Shown here piece after piece: positions 19,233 through 28,039 of a stretch of DNA of 64,000 nucleotides. Below the pieces are notes generated by a model. It did not search any database. It saw only the letters and a list, made by a program, of their open reading frames with translations, and was not told where the DNA came from. Source of the DNA: Acidobacteriota bacterium (GTDB lineage: Bacteria > Acidobacteriota > Blastocatellia > Pyrinomonadales > Pyrinomonadaceae); assembly GCA_019639155.1 (NCBI GenBank), contig JAHBSJ010000004.1, positions 62,001 to 126,000 of the forward strand, read 5' to 3'. Within the stretch, counting starts at the first letter, position 1. The number at the start of each line of letters is the position of its first letter. A program made the translations under genes and the position numbers.

Positions 19233-21137
19233 TTACGTACGGTGAAACCCGCGCTCGATGTCCTTCATCGAAAGACGCAAAATAACGGGCCGGCCGTGCG
19301 GGCACGTGGTCGGCGATGTCGTCCGCAGCAGGCCGTCGATCAGCCACTGCATCTTTTCGGGCGTGAGCTTCATATTGATCTTTATGGCGGCCTTGCATGC
19401 GAGGCTGGCCGCGACCTCGTCGCGCAGCGTCGCCCGCGCACCGCCGCGTTTCTCGTCATCAACGACGTCAAGAATTTCTGAAAACAAATTGCGCGCGTCA
19501 GCCGGCTGAACGCCCGACGGAACGGTCTTTATCGCGACCGTTCTTCCCGATAACCGCATCGTCTCAAACCCAAGCAATTCGAGCTCATTCTCGACCGCTT
19601 CGAATGCCGCCGCTTGTGCCGGCGTAAGATCCAATGTTTCGGGCAGAAGCAGAGCCTGCGATTCTATGGGGCGATCGGTCTCAGCTTTTCGGAACTTATC
19701 AAAAAGTATTCGTTCGTGTGCTACGTGCTGGTCTATCAGCAGCAGCCCTTCGTCGTCAACAGCGATAATAAAACTCTCATGCAGTTGGCCAAGCGGCTGG
19801 ATCTTTGCAAACGAGACGGACGCAACATCGACCGGTTTTGCCAGATGCGAAGCGGTATTCACGGGCGGAAGCTCAGGATCTTTTGATGCCGCCGCCGGTT
19901 GCTGATCATTTCGCACCGGTTTTTCATGTCGAGTTTCCGAATCAAAAGCCGCTTCAGATTCCGTGAAAATGAATTCCTGAATACTCGAAGCAGGCGGCGG
20001 CTCGAAATCGAAACGAACTGGTTCGGGCTGCGGCTCGACGGCTCGCAGTTCAAACGGCTCTGATTCGCGGAGTTCGCTCGACGGCGCGGCTGCAGACCTT
20101 GCTGCCGGCTGCTCTACCTCATGTTCGCGTATCGGCATTGCCACCCCGGAACTCGCCAACGCATTTCGGACGGCATCGGCTATCGATTCTTTTACCGCCT
20201 CAGTTCGGCGAAAACGCACTTCGGTCTTGGCGGGATGCACGTTTACGTCGATCTCTTCGAGCGGGATCTCAAGAAACAAAAGCGCTACAGGATAGACGCC
20301 GTGCGGCAGAACTGAGCGGAAGCCTTCCTGAAGACCTGCAGACAATACCTTGTCACGAACGAACCGCGAATTGACAAAAAAATACTGCGAATCCCGGGTC
20401 GTGCGGCGTTCCCGCGGAGCGGAAACGTAGCCCGTTACCTTTGCGACGAACTCACGGCCGCCCGAAACGGGTACCAGGCTTTCGAGGAGCCCGGAACCGA
20501 ACAACTGGAAGGCGCGTTCTTTCAGATCCTTTGCCGTCGCGGCGTGCAGCACCTCGCGGCCGTTGTTCGTCAGTTTGAAAGCGATCTCAGGATGAGCGAG
20601 AGCGTAATGCTGTACGATGCTCGTCAGGTGATAATTTTCCGTCGCTTCGGAACGCATGAATTTGCGGCGCGCCGGAGTATTGAAAAAGAGATTTCTGACG
20701 CTGATCGTAGTTCCGCGGTCGCGTGCGGCGTCGCGAACATCCTTCAGACGTCCGCCTTCAACAATGACGCACGTCGCCGGTAGATCGTCAGCCGTATTTG
20801 TAATCAGTTCGACCTCGGCAACCGACGCGATGGAAGCAAGTGCCTCGCCGCGGAAACCGAGCGTAAGGATGCGGCCAAGGTCCTCGACCGATGCGATCTT
20901 GGACGTGGCGTGGCGTTCAAAGGCAAGTACCGCATCGTCGCGCGACATTCCTTCGCCATCGTCGCTTACACGCATCAATCTTCGTCCGCCAAGCTCGATC
21001 TCGACCGAAATTCTAGACGCACCGGCGTCGATAGCGTTCTCGACAAGCTCCTTTACAACGGACGCGGGACGTTCGACCACCTCGCCGGCGGCGATCTGGT
21101 TTGCGAGATTGTCCGGCAATATGCGGATCTTGTTCAT
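19233..21137 (-). CDS. mutL: DNA mismatch repair protein MutL
   Basis: A full-length MutL of 634 residues, the ATPase that links mismatch recognition by MutS to strand incision. The N-terminal GHKL ATPase motifs are clear: NQIAAGEVVERPASVV, ENAIDAGA, DDGEGM and GFRGEAL. A Pro/Glu-rich linker (about 340-430) leads to the dimerisation domain. That domain carries the endonuclease-type motifs DQHVAHERILFD, ACKAAIK and CPHGRPVI, so it is probably a nicking MutL as in organisms without MutH. The first motif differs from the usual DQHAxxExxxxE at two positions (A to V, last E to D). The gene overlaps bshC by 4 bases (ATGA). Confidence 0.95.
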   Translation of the reverse strand: MNKIRILPDNLANQIAAGEVVERPASVVKELVENAIDAGASRISVEIELGGRRLMRVSDDGEGMSRDDAVLAFERHATSKIASVEDLGRILTLGFRGEALASIASVAEVELITNTADDLPATCVIVEGGRLKDVRDAARDRGTTISVRNLFFNTPARRKFMRSEATENYHLTSIVQHYALAHPEIAFKLTNNGREVLHAATAKDLKERAFQLFGSGLLESLVPVSGGREFVAKVTGYVSAPRERRTTRDSQYFFVNSRFVRDKVLSAGLQEGFRSVLPHGVYPVALLFLEIPLEEIDVNVHPAKTEVRFRRTEAVKESIADAVRNALASSGVAMPIREHEVEQPAARSAAAPSSELRESEPFELRAVEPQPEPVRFDFEPPPASSIQEFIFTESEAAFDSETRHEKPVRNDQQPAAASKDPELPPVNTASHLAKPVDVASVSFAKIQPLGQLHESFIIAVDDEGLLLIDQHVAHERILFDKFRKAETDRPIESQALLLPETLDLTPAQAAAFEAVENELELLGFETMRLSGRTVAIKTVPSGVQPADARNLFSEILDVVDDEKRGGARATLRDEVAASLACKAAIKINMKLTPEKMQWLIDGLLRTTSPTTCPHGRPVILRLSMKDIERGFHRT

Positions 21138-22804
21138 AATTTCAGCAGCAGATGACGGCGTTCGTCCGCGGCGAATTCGCCGATCAGATCGTCGGTGACA
21201 CGCGGGCCGAATTCGTTCACAAACGTCAGAAAGTTTATCGCGCGCTCCTGCAAAGCGCCGCGGGGCGTCAACTCATTCTGCAGCGTCGCCACTCGCCATT
21301 TCGCAACGTCGTCCTTTTCGAGCTTTGTCATCAATGCGAGCCGCCGCATCGCGTCGATGTGGTAGCGGATCTTGCGGCCGCGTTTAATAAAACTGTCAGC
21401 TACGGGCTGTGCGATCTCGCCCGCAATACTGTCGAGCCGGTCAATCTGGGCATTTATCGCATTTCCGGCCTCTTCAAATGCGTTGACGATCTCAGGATTC
21501 TCGCGTTCAGCCGCGGTCAAAACAAGCTCGCCTTTGCCTTCTACGACGTCGGCGAAACTTAGTCCGAGTTTGTCCATCGCACGCTGTGCCCGGCTGCTCA
21601 CCAATGTCGCGGTATGCCGTGGCAGTATCGGCGTAACGGGACGGCCGAGAGTGTCATATACCGCAGAATTCTGAGCAAAATATGCGATCTCTGCGGCACC
21701 GCCCACATAAGCTGCGGTTGGCAGGATCATATCCTGAATAACAGGCCGCAGCAGAACACCCGGGCTCAAACTCTGCGGAGAATTCCGTGCGATCTCAAGC
21801 AGTTCGTCACGCGAGAATTCGCGGCTGCTGCCTTTGGCCCTAAAACCACCGTGCGTCTGACGCAACGCCCTTCGTGAGCCTGTTTCGTCGATGAAGAACA
21901 TCGGAAAATGATCATCTTCGACGATCACTTGGGCGTGATAGCCGGCCGAAACAAGTTTGTTGCTGCGTTCGCGTACCGCGGTCATCATAGCATCAGCGTT
22001 CTGTATCGCCGAAGCAAATCCGTCAGATGCAAGCCTCCGCATTGCAGGCTGCATAGGATCGAAGAGAACAAGGCCGTGATCTGAAAACAGTTTTGCAATT
22101 GTCGCCGCGAAAGAAATACTCCATGCGTTTCCCGGCTGCCAGCACGACGCGATCATCTCACGAAGCGGATCCGAAAACGGCGTTTTCGGCATGGCCGCGA
22201 ACATTGCGTCGATCGTCGACGAGATACCATCGTCCAAAATGACCGAACCGACCGGCGAATCCGCAGCGGCACTTACAGCCCGATACGCGGCGTCGCTGAT
22301 CCCTTCGTCCGAGAAAACGAAGGTCCGGCTGACCTCGTCGAGGTCGTGATCTTCGGACGCGATCCAGAAAACCGGTACCGCATTCACTCCGTGACGTGAC
22401 AACTCGCCAGCAACGCTTATCGCTGAAACGGCTTTATAAATGGTGTACGCCGGTCCGGTGAAAAGCCCTGCCTGCTGGCCTGTTACGACCGCTACGGAGT
22501 CTGCTGAGCGAAGCTGCTCGATGTTCTGCAGTGTCCGCTCGCCCGAACCAACGCGGCGGTTGAATTCCGACAGTGAATCCGCAAGAACCGTGCGATCCGT
22601 CGAAAAGCTTTTCAGAAACGACGGGACGAACTTCGCCAGGTCTGCAACACGAGAGACCGCGTTCGGATAGAACTCATTAACAGCCGGAGAATTCGCTAAA
22701 AGGTCAAGATAAAGGCGCGACTGGCCGGGCAGTTCCCGCTGCTCGATGGCTCCGATGGTGAATGGCCCGCCCACTCTTTCGGCGCCGCCGGGTTCGGGTA
22801 TCAC
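21134..22804 (-). CDS. bshC: Bacillithiol synthase BshC (cysteine-adding enzyme)
   Basis: A protein of about 556 residues of the BshC family, which adds cysteine to glucosaminyl-malate in the last step of bacillithiol synthesis. Family-like segments include AVVTGQQAGLFTGPAYTIYK, VPVFWIASEDHDLDEV and LRPVIQDMILPTAAYVGGAAE. I choose the GTG at 22804, preceded by AGGAGG ten bases upstream, giving a length close to known BshC (about 540). An ATG at 22879 would add 25 residues that do not look native. The stop overlaps mutL by ATGA, so the two are translationally coupled. Neither bshA nor a short bshB is in the window. Confidence 0.92.
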   Translation of the reverse strand: MIPEPGGAERVGGPFTIGAIEQRELPGQSRLYLDLLANSPAVNEFYPNAVSRVADLAKFVPSFLKSFSTDRTVLADSLSEFNRRVGSGERTLQNIEQLRSADSVAVVTGQQAGLFTGPAYTIYKAVSAISVAGELSRHGVNAVPVFWIASEDHDLDEVSRTFVFSDEGISDAAYRAVSAAADSPVGSVILDDGISSTIDAMFAAMPKTPFSDPLREMIASCWQPGNAWSISFAATIAKLFSDHGLVLFDPMQPAMRRLASDGFASAIQNADAMMTAVRERSNKLVSAGYHAQVIVEDDHFPMFFIDETGSRRALRQTHGGFRAKGSSREFSRDELLEIARNSPQSLSPGVLLRPVIQDMILPTAAYVGGAAEIAYFAQNSAVYDTLGRPVTPILPRHTATLVSSRAQRAMDKLGLSFADVVEGKGELVLTAAERENPEIVNAFEEAGNAINAQIDRLDSIAGEIAQPVADSFIKRGRKIRYHIDAMRRLALMTKLEKDDVAKWRVATLQNELTPRGALQERAINFLTFVNEFGPRVTDDLIGEFAADERRHLLLKL

Positions 22805-22865
22805 TATTGCCGCTCCTCCTATAGCCTTGATTATAGATTTCGGCGATGCACAAACCAAATACAAA

Positions 22866-22888
22866 GGGCGGCACATCAAGCACCGCCC
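22866..22888 (-). terminator. Possible weak terminator
   Basis: GGGCGG and CCGCCC (six GC pairs, 11-base loop), read on the minus strand, are followed by TTTGTATTT. It lies between the end of the BNR-repeat gene and the start of bshC and may limit read-through. Confidence 0.4.
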
Positions 22889-22912
22889 GGAAACAAAAAA
22901 ATCGGACCGGAA

Positions 22913-25033
22913 TCACTTCTCGGTCTGCGATACGACCGCATCGCGTTCGATACGGTAAACGCCCGATGAATGCGTCGCCGCAAATAAGCGATTCGGGTCT
23001 TTCGGGTCAAATGCTACCGACCAAAAACGATGGCTGGCAAGCCGCACGTCCTTCGTATCCAGCCGTTTCCACCGGTTGCCGGCATCTGTAGAGATGTAAA
23101 GTCCGCCTTCCGTATCCATCGAGCTCGAAAGTATGATCTCGTCAGGATTTCTCGGGTTGATAAGTATCGAATTGAAGTTGCCGAGTGACAGGTTGCCGCC
23201 GCGGCGCGTCCAATTCTTTCCGCCGTCGCGCGTGAGATAAAAGGTCTGTGTCGTACCCACATATACATAGTCCGGACGCGTCGGATCCGAAACGATCGAA
23301 CTTACGGGAACATTGTCAACGGCTCCGCCGGTACGCTCCCAGGTTTTTCCTCCGTCGTTCGAAACGACAACACCGGTCGTTGCAGTTCCAGCCCAGATGG
23401 TGGACGGTTTCGAAGGCGGGACGTGAATGACGAAAATGCTTTCACTCAAGCCCGGACCGAAATTGAGCTTTTCCCAGCCCTTTGTAAGATCCGTCGAGCG
23501 GAAAAGTCCCTTCTCTGTTCCCGCAAGATAACCCTTGCCTTCGGGCAGTATCTCAAATGCACGCACTTTGTCGGTCAGCGTCGGGGTCAGTTTCGGAGCA
23601 GCGGCAGCCGGTGCCGGTGCGGTCGCGGCAGTGGAGGCGGTACGGCGGACAGGTGCTTTAGCCGGTGCCTTTGCCGGTGCACGGCGAACGGGCGCCTTTG
23701 GAGCTGCTCCGATAACCTGCGTCCATGATGTCCCGCGGTCAGTCGATCGGAAAATGCCGATATTGGTTCCGGCGTACATGTTGTTCGGATTGGCCCGGTC
23801 CTGCTCGACCGAGTAAGTGCGGACGCGTCCGATATCAAGCCCTCGTGCCTGCTGCCAGTTGCGTCCGCCGTCGCTGCTTACGAAAAAGAATCCGCCGCCG
23901 GTCGCCGTATTGTGTGTCGCAGCGTAGAGGCGCTCGGGATTCTCGATGTCAGGCGTAACAGAATAGGTGAATCGGCTTGAGAAGCTGTCATTTGCCTGAG
24001 AAAAGCTGCGGCCGCCGTCATTTGAGACCATTACGCCGTAATTGTTCGTGCCGAGGAAAACACGGTTCGGAGCCTCGGGGTGCACAGCGATCGAATTGAC
24101 CTCTAGATTTCGCTGAGTGGTCATGGCCCACGACTTTCCGCCGTTCGTACTCATCCAAAAGCCTTCGGTCGTGCCGGCGTAGAGTGTTGCCGGCTGCGTG
24201 GGGTGCTGAACGATATCACGGGTTCTGCGTGAACTCGACGGGATACCGCCGAATTTTATCCAGCGTTCGCCGCCGTTATAAGATTCATAGATACCGCTGC
24301 AGGCCGATGCGATGACATGATCGGCGTTTCGCGGATTGATCGTGATGGCGAAAACATCCGAATCGTCGATCATACCGTTCTTGATCAATCGCCAGCTTTT
24401 GCCTGCGTCCGTCGATTTATAAGCCCGCCACCATGTACCGGCGTAAATCGTATCCAGCGTTTTAGGATCCACTGCCAGCGAATCAATGTTGATAGGCATT
24501 GTCGATGAATTCATCCGCTCCCATTTTTCGCCTTTGTCGCGGGATATCCAGATCCCCTGAAGCGTGCCGACAAGAAGCACCCTGGGATCTAACGACGACT
24601 GCGTCATCGCGTGGATGGATTCATTTCTCAGGTCCTTGGATTCTTTCCAGGTCTTGCCGCCATCGGTAGATTTGAAAAAGCCGCCTGCTCCGCGGTGACG
24701 ATGGCCCGAGGTATAAATGCGACGCGGATCTTCGCGGTCGACGATAAGCTGATCCAGGATCAGTTCGGGCTGTTCGAGGTTGACCAAAAGCCTCCAGGTT
24801 TTCCCGCCGTCGGCTGAACCATGTATCTGGCCGTCGAGAGTGCTCAAGTAAAGCCTGTCCTTGTCAGCCGGATCTATCGCAACAACGCGAACATCTCCGC
24901 CCGACGGGCCGACAATATCCCAACGGGAAAACGGCCCCGGCGACGGAACCGGCTCATCGGCAGCAACAATACTCCCGATGCCGCTGAACGTGAGCGCGAA
25001 CAGAAAAAGATTGACGGTAAGCTTTCTGAACAT
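22913..25033 (-). CDS. Secreted BNR/sortilin-type beta-propeller protein
   Basis: A 706-residue exported protein made of repeated Asp-box (BNR) units such as SADGGKTWRLL, STDGGKTWKES, SNDGGRSFSQ, STDRGTSWTQ and STDAGNRWKRL, about a dozen in all. These form sortilin- or photosystem-stability-factor-like propellers. It has a signal peptide (residues 1-25). The repeat array is interrupted near residues 445-490 by a low-complexity linker of Ala, Pro, Lys and Arg, suggesting two propellers joined by a flexible hinge. Such proteins bind ligands or glycans outside the cell; no enzyme motif is visible. GAGAGGG lies ahead of the ATG. It is followed on the same strand by bshC after about 110 bases. Confidence 0.87.
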   Translation of the reverse strand: MFRKLTVNLFLFALTFSGIGSIVAADEPVPSPGPFSRWDIVGPSGGDVRVVAIDPADKDRLYLSTLDGQIHGSADGGKTWRLLVNLEQPELILDQLIVDREDPRRIYTSGHRHRGAGGFFKSTDGGKTWKESKDLRNESIHAMTQSSLDPRVLLVGTLQGIWISRDKGEKWERMNSSTMPINIDSLAVDPKTLDTIYAGTWWRAYKSTDAGKSWRLIKNGMIDDSDVFAITINPRNADHVIASACSGIYESYNGGERWIKFGGIPSSSRRTRDIVQHPTQPATLYAGTTEGFWMSTNGGKSWAMTTQRNLEVNSIAVHPEAPNRVFLGTNNYGVMVSNDGGRSFSQANDSFSSRFTYSVTPDIENPERLYAATHNTATGGGFFFVSSDGGRNWQQARGLDIGRVRTYSVEQDRANPNNMYAGTNIGIFRSTDRGTSWTQVIGAAPKAPVRRAPAKAPAKAPVRRTASTAATAPAPAAAAPKLTPTLTDKVRAFEILPEGKGYLAGTEKGLFRSTDLTKGWEKLNFGPGLSESIFVIHVPPSKPSTIWAGTATTGVVVSNDGGKTWERTGGAVDNVPVSSIVSDPTRPDYVYVGTTQTFYLTRDGGKNWTRRGGNLSLGNFNSILINPRNPDEIILSSSMDTEGGLYISTDAGNRWKRLDTKDVRLASHRFWSVAFDPKDPNRLFAATHSSGVYRIERDAVVSQTEK

Positions 25034-25225
25034 AAACCCTCTCTATAGATCTTGGAAAAATGCGAAACAAAATAAGAAGACCGCAAAGACCCAACGGCCA
25101 CAATGCATTAGATGACTAACTTGAGCATTTGGTTGCGGACATCGAGCGAAGCCGCCTGTTTTAGGGAAACCCCTTTAAGCAGATATTACAACAATGAAGC
25201 GCAGCGGGCAAAGCGTAAAATACGC

Positions 25226-25267
25226 AAAAAAAACGGCCGAGGCTGGGTGATGGCCGCCTCGGCCGTT
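25226..25267 (-). terminator. Rho-independent terminator of the outer-membrane protein gene
   Basis: Perfect 12-base complementary arms (25232-25243 and 25256-25267; AACGGCCGAGGC) with a 12-base loop, followed on the minus strand by eight T residues (25226-25233). It is a strong intrinsic terminator 48 bases after the stop codon at 25315. Confidence 0.92.
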
Positions 25268-25281
25268 CTCTAGTTTAAGCA

Positions 25282-25297
25282 CACCGCTTAAGCGGTG
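25282..25297. repeat. Perfect 16-bp palindrome after the stop codon
   Basis: CACCGCTTAAGCGGTG is self-complementary over its full length and lies between the gene end at 25315 and the terminator at 25226-25267. It may be an mRNA 3' stabilising hairpin or a protein site. The rest of the interval 25034-25314 shows no gene. Confidence 0.5.
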
Positions 25298-25314
25298 AGA
25301 AGGTTACCGTGTCA

Positions 25315-27735
25315 TCACGGCTGCGGAACGTCAGCACCGGCAGGTACGAGGTAGAACTTCGTATTTACACCTGCTCCGGTGTTCGGTCCGTCAACAAACA
25401 CCACGCGGCTCGCGTCATAACGGCGGAAGTTGATCGCCTTCATGATCTGAGTGCGGCGTGCACGGATCTGTGCCGGTGTGCCGTAGTTGATGATGTAGCC
25501 TTGGGCCGTCGGGTTGTTGTTCAACTGGATATAGAAGTTGTCAACACGGGCCTTGACGTCATCGTCAACCGCACGTCCGAATTCGTCAACGAGGCTTGCT
25601 TCCGGTTTGGTAGCGACGCCTGCAGTTTCAGAATCGGTCGTAGCACAGTTGCAGTTCGGATCGAGTCCGCCGATAGTCACCGTAGCGGTCACGTTACGGC
25701 CTGCCATAGCACGGGTCGTCTGTACGCGAATGCTCGGGGTTCCCTGACCGGAGATGATCTCACCGGCAGATACCGACCAGCTGTACGTGACATCACCGCT
25801 GACGCTGGCCGTAAAGGTCATAACGTCACCGGGTGCCGTCAAACCGGACGGGCCGCTGACCGAAATGGTCGGGCAAGCACATACCGGTGCACAATCAGTA
25901 CACTCAACGATGCGAATGGTGCGGGTCTGCGTGCGTCCGCAGATGCCGCAGCCGTCGTCAACGCCTGCAGTGATCGTGTAGGTGCCCGGCTGAGCCCCTG
26001 CGAGATCCCACTGAACGTTCGCTCCGGAGCCGACAATGCGTCCGCCCGAAACGGTGTAGTTGTAAGTGAGAACGTCATTCTCAGCATCAGATGCCGAGGT
26101 CGAAACGTTGATCATCGCGCTTTCGCCGCAGTTACCCGAACGCGAACGCGTTCCCGGAGGGCAGGGCAGGGTGATGGTCTCATCGCTCAGGTTGACCGCA
26201 TCGACGTTAGCAGGGACGTTAGCTACTGCTTCAGCACGCTTCTCGCGGCGTCCGATCCAGAATTGGCCGATAAAGCCGTGCGGATCGTTCGATGTAGCGA
26301 GACCCGGAGGAACGCCGTTGAACTGGCGGAAGACGACCGTAGGCTGACAGCCTGCCGTTGAGAGCTGGCTGCAGAGCAGCGTCACGCCCGTCGTTGCAGA
26401 GTTGTCGCTGAAGCGGTCAGCATCCTGCTGATTGAAGTGGTGCCTATACGCTGCACCGAAACCGAACCAGCGACGCGGGAACACGCGGATGCCGGCGAGG
26501 CCGTCATACGGATTGTTCTCGAGAGCATTCGGTGTGCGGCCGCCTACATAATGCAGTGCACGGAACTCGAGGATCGGCTGGAAGTATTTGTTGACCGGGA
26601 AGTCAACACCGACAGCGAACTGGAGTTCATCCGGGTTGTCGAGGATGGTGTACTCAGTACCGCCGAACGAGCCTTTCGATTTCGACGTATAAACGTAGCC
26701 TGCGTTGAAAGAGACCTCAGCCCATTTCGTGGCACGTGCTCCGATGAAATAGTTGATGCCGATATCGCCCCAGTCAGAGCCCGAGCCCGAACCACGCTGC
26801 ATCATATTGAAGCCCGAGAATCCGGTTGCCTTGTCAGGCTGCCAACGGTAGAACGCGCTGATACCATGGCCCCATGCGCTGCTGTTGCTGTTCAAACGCC
26901 ATTTGAAACCGACGGCCATATGGTTGAAGGCCGAGGTTCCGTATGTGCGGTTGATGAACGGTGCATCAGGTAAATAGGTCGGAGCCGATGAGAATGAGAC
27001 AGGGCCTTCGCCGCCCGGAGCACCGTTCGGAAGCTGAAGGGTCTGCGTGGTCAGCACGATGCCGGGCAGAAGGCTGCCGTAGATCGAACCGACGCCCGGG
27101 AACATATCAGATGCACCGCCCGGACGCGGAGGTCCGAGAAGAGCGTTGGTTCCCGCGGGGAAACCGAATACCGGTCCCGAGAAGAACGGAGGATTAAATC
27201 CAAGTGTACCGATGCTTCCGCCGGTATAAGGGAACTGCGTGAAAGGAGCTCCGGTCGGCCTGAAGATCGCCGTGTTGATATACGGATTCGCTCCCGGTCC
27301 ATTAGGAGCGAGAACGATCGCCGGCGGGGCTGTCCAGCCTGCGCCGATACGGACCTGCGAGTTGGGCAGGTAGAAACCCGAGAGGTTCCGCGGACTGTTT
27401 ACCTTGACGCCGCGCCATCCTTCGGTCGTAAAAAACATCTCGAACCTATCGTGAAGGCCGACCTGGAAGCTCAGAGGCACCGTGGTGAAATCCGCATTGC
27501 CCGGATCCCTGTCATAGTTGCTGTACGCCATGCTGAGGGTGTATTCACCCCGGCGAAGCGTTTGAGCATCATAAACCGTGAACAAGCCCGTCGGGCCACC
27601 GACCGGACCGCCCGTTCCGACTGTCGGAGCGGTATTGCGGTCGTCACTGGCGGGTCTCGGCTGAGCCGACACCGCAAAGACGAGCGTAAACATCAAAAGC
27701 GCCGCAAGAGACGCATACCTAGCGAGTTTCATCAC
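25315..27735 (-). CDS. Outer-membrane-like protein with PKD-like domains
   Basis: An 806-residue exported protein. A signal peptide (MMKLARYASLAALLMFTLVF, cleaved near AVSAQ) is followed by about 470 residues of alternating aromatic/hydrophobic beta-strands with Gly-rich turns, as in outer-membrane barrels (for example GDIGINYFIGARATKWAEVSFNAGYVY). Two Ig/PKD-like domains follow with Cys pairs (CPPGTRSRSGNCGE; CTDCAPVCACP). The C-terminal ~90 residues (NNPTAQGYIINYGT, QIRARRTQIMKAI, DASRVVFVDG) resemble an OmpA-like domain but are not typical. It is probably abundant: it has a strong promoter, a long leader, GGAGGAATGTG before the ATG and a strong terminator. Function unknown; structural porin-like role inferred. 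Confidence 0.75.
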   Translation of the reverse strand: MMKLARYASLAALLMFTLVFAVSAQPRPASDDRNTAPTVGTGGPVGGPTGLFTVYDAQTLRRGEYTLSMAYSNYDRDPGNADFTTVPLSFQVGLHDRFEMFFTTEGWRGVKVNSPRNLSGFYLPNSQVRIGAGWTAPPAIVLAPNGPGANPYINTAIFRPTGAPFTQFPYTGGSIGTLGFNPPFFSGPVFGFPAGTNALLGPPRPGGASDMFPGVGSIYGSLLPGIVLTTQTLQLPNGAPGGEGPVSFSSAPTYLPDAPFINRTYGTSAFNHMAVGFKWRLNSNSSAWGHGISAFYRWQPDKATGFSGFNMMQRGSGSGSDWGDIGINYFIGARATKWAEVSFNAGYVYTSKSKGSFGGTEYTILDNPDELQFAVGVDFPVNKYFQPILEFRALHYVGGRTPNALENNPYDGLAGIRVFPRRWFGFGAAYRHHFNQQDADRFSDNSATTGVTLLCSQLSTAGCQPTVVFRQFNGVPPGLATSNDPHGFIGQFWIGRREKRAEAVANVPANVDAVNLSDETITLPCPPGTRSRSGNCGESAMINVSTSASDAENDVLTYNYTVSGGRIVGSGANVQWDLAGAQPGTYTITAGVDDGCGICGRTQTRTIRIVECTDCAPVCACPTISVSGPSGLTAPGDVMTFTASVSGDVTYSWSVSAGEIISGQGTPSIRVQTTRAMAGRNVTATVTIGGLDPNCNCATTDSETAGVATKPEASLVDEFGRAVDDDVKARVDNFYIQLNNNPTAQGYIINYGTPAQIRARRTQIMKAINFRRYDASRVVFVDGPNTGAGVNTKFYLVPAGADVPQP

Positions 27736-27914
27736 ATTCCTCCGCTAACAAAATAATAATTCGTTTCAATTCCTTATCTGTAGATGCGTTCGGTCATAAT
27801 GAGCGACACCCCAGATTCCATTTGTATTATGCGCACGCTTCAAAGAAAAAACGAAACCGCGAACGACCGCTTCTCAATATGCGCCCAAGCTAAAAAAACA
27901 CTACTAACGACTTA

Positions 27915-27944
27915 CTTATACCGCTTTAGGGCGGAGAAAGTCAA
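27915..27944 (-). promoter_or_regulatory. Sigma-70-type promoter for the outer-membrane protein gene
   Basis: On the minus strand TTGACT (27939-27944) and TATAAG (27915-27920) are separated by 18 bases. Transcription would begin near 27908, giving an mRNA leader of about 170 bases to the ATG at 27735. The 304-base interval 27736-28039 holds this promoter, the leader and the inverted repeat at 27994-28013, and no gene that I can support. Confidence 0.65.
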
Positions 27945-27993
27945 CGCTAACAGCGCGATTACTCCAACCTAAACCTCGACAAAAGATAACGCA

Positions 27994-28013
27994 ACTTGAT
28001 TCGAAAATCAAGT
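27994..28013 (-). terminator. Inverted repeat after glutamate dehydrogenase, possible terminator
   Basis: ACTTGATT (27994-28001) and AATCAAGT (28006-28013) are perfect complements with a CGAA tetraloop, 27 bases past the gdhA stop on the minus strand. The stem is AT-rich and the following sequence (TGCGTTATCTTTTG) is only mildly T-rich, so termination may be partial. Confidence 0.45.
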
Positions 28014-28039
28014 GCTTTCAACACTTTGCCCGTCACGGG

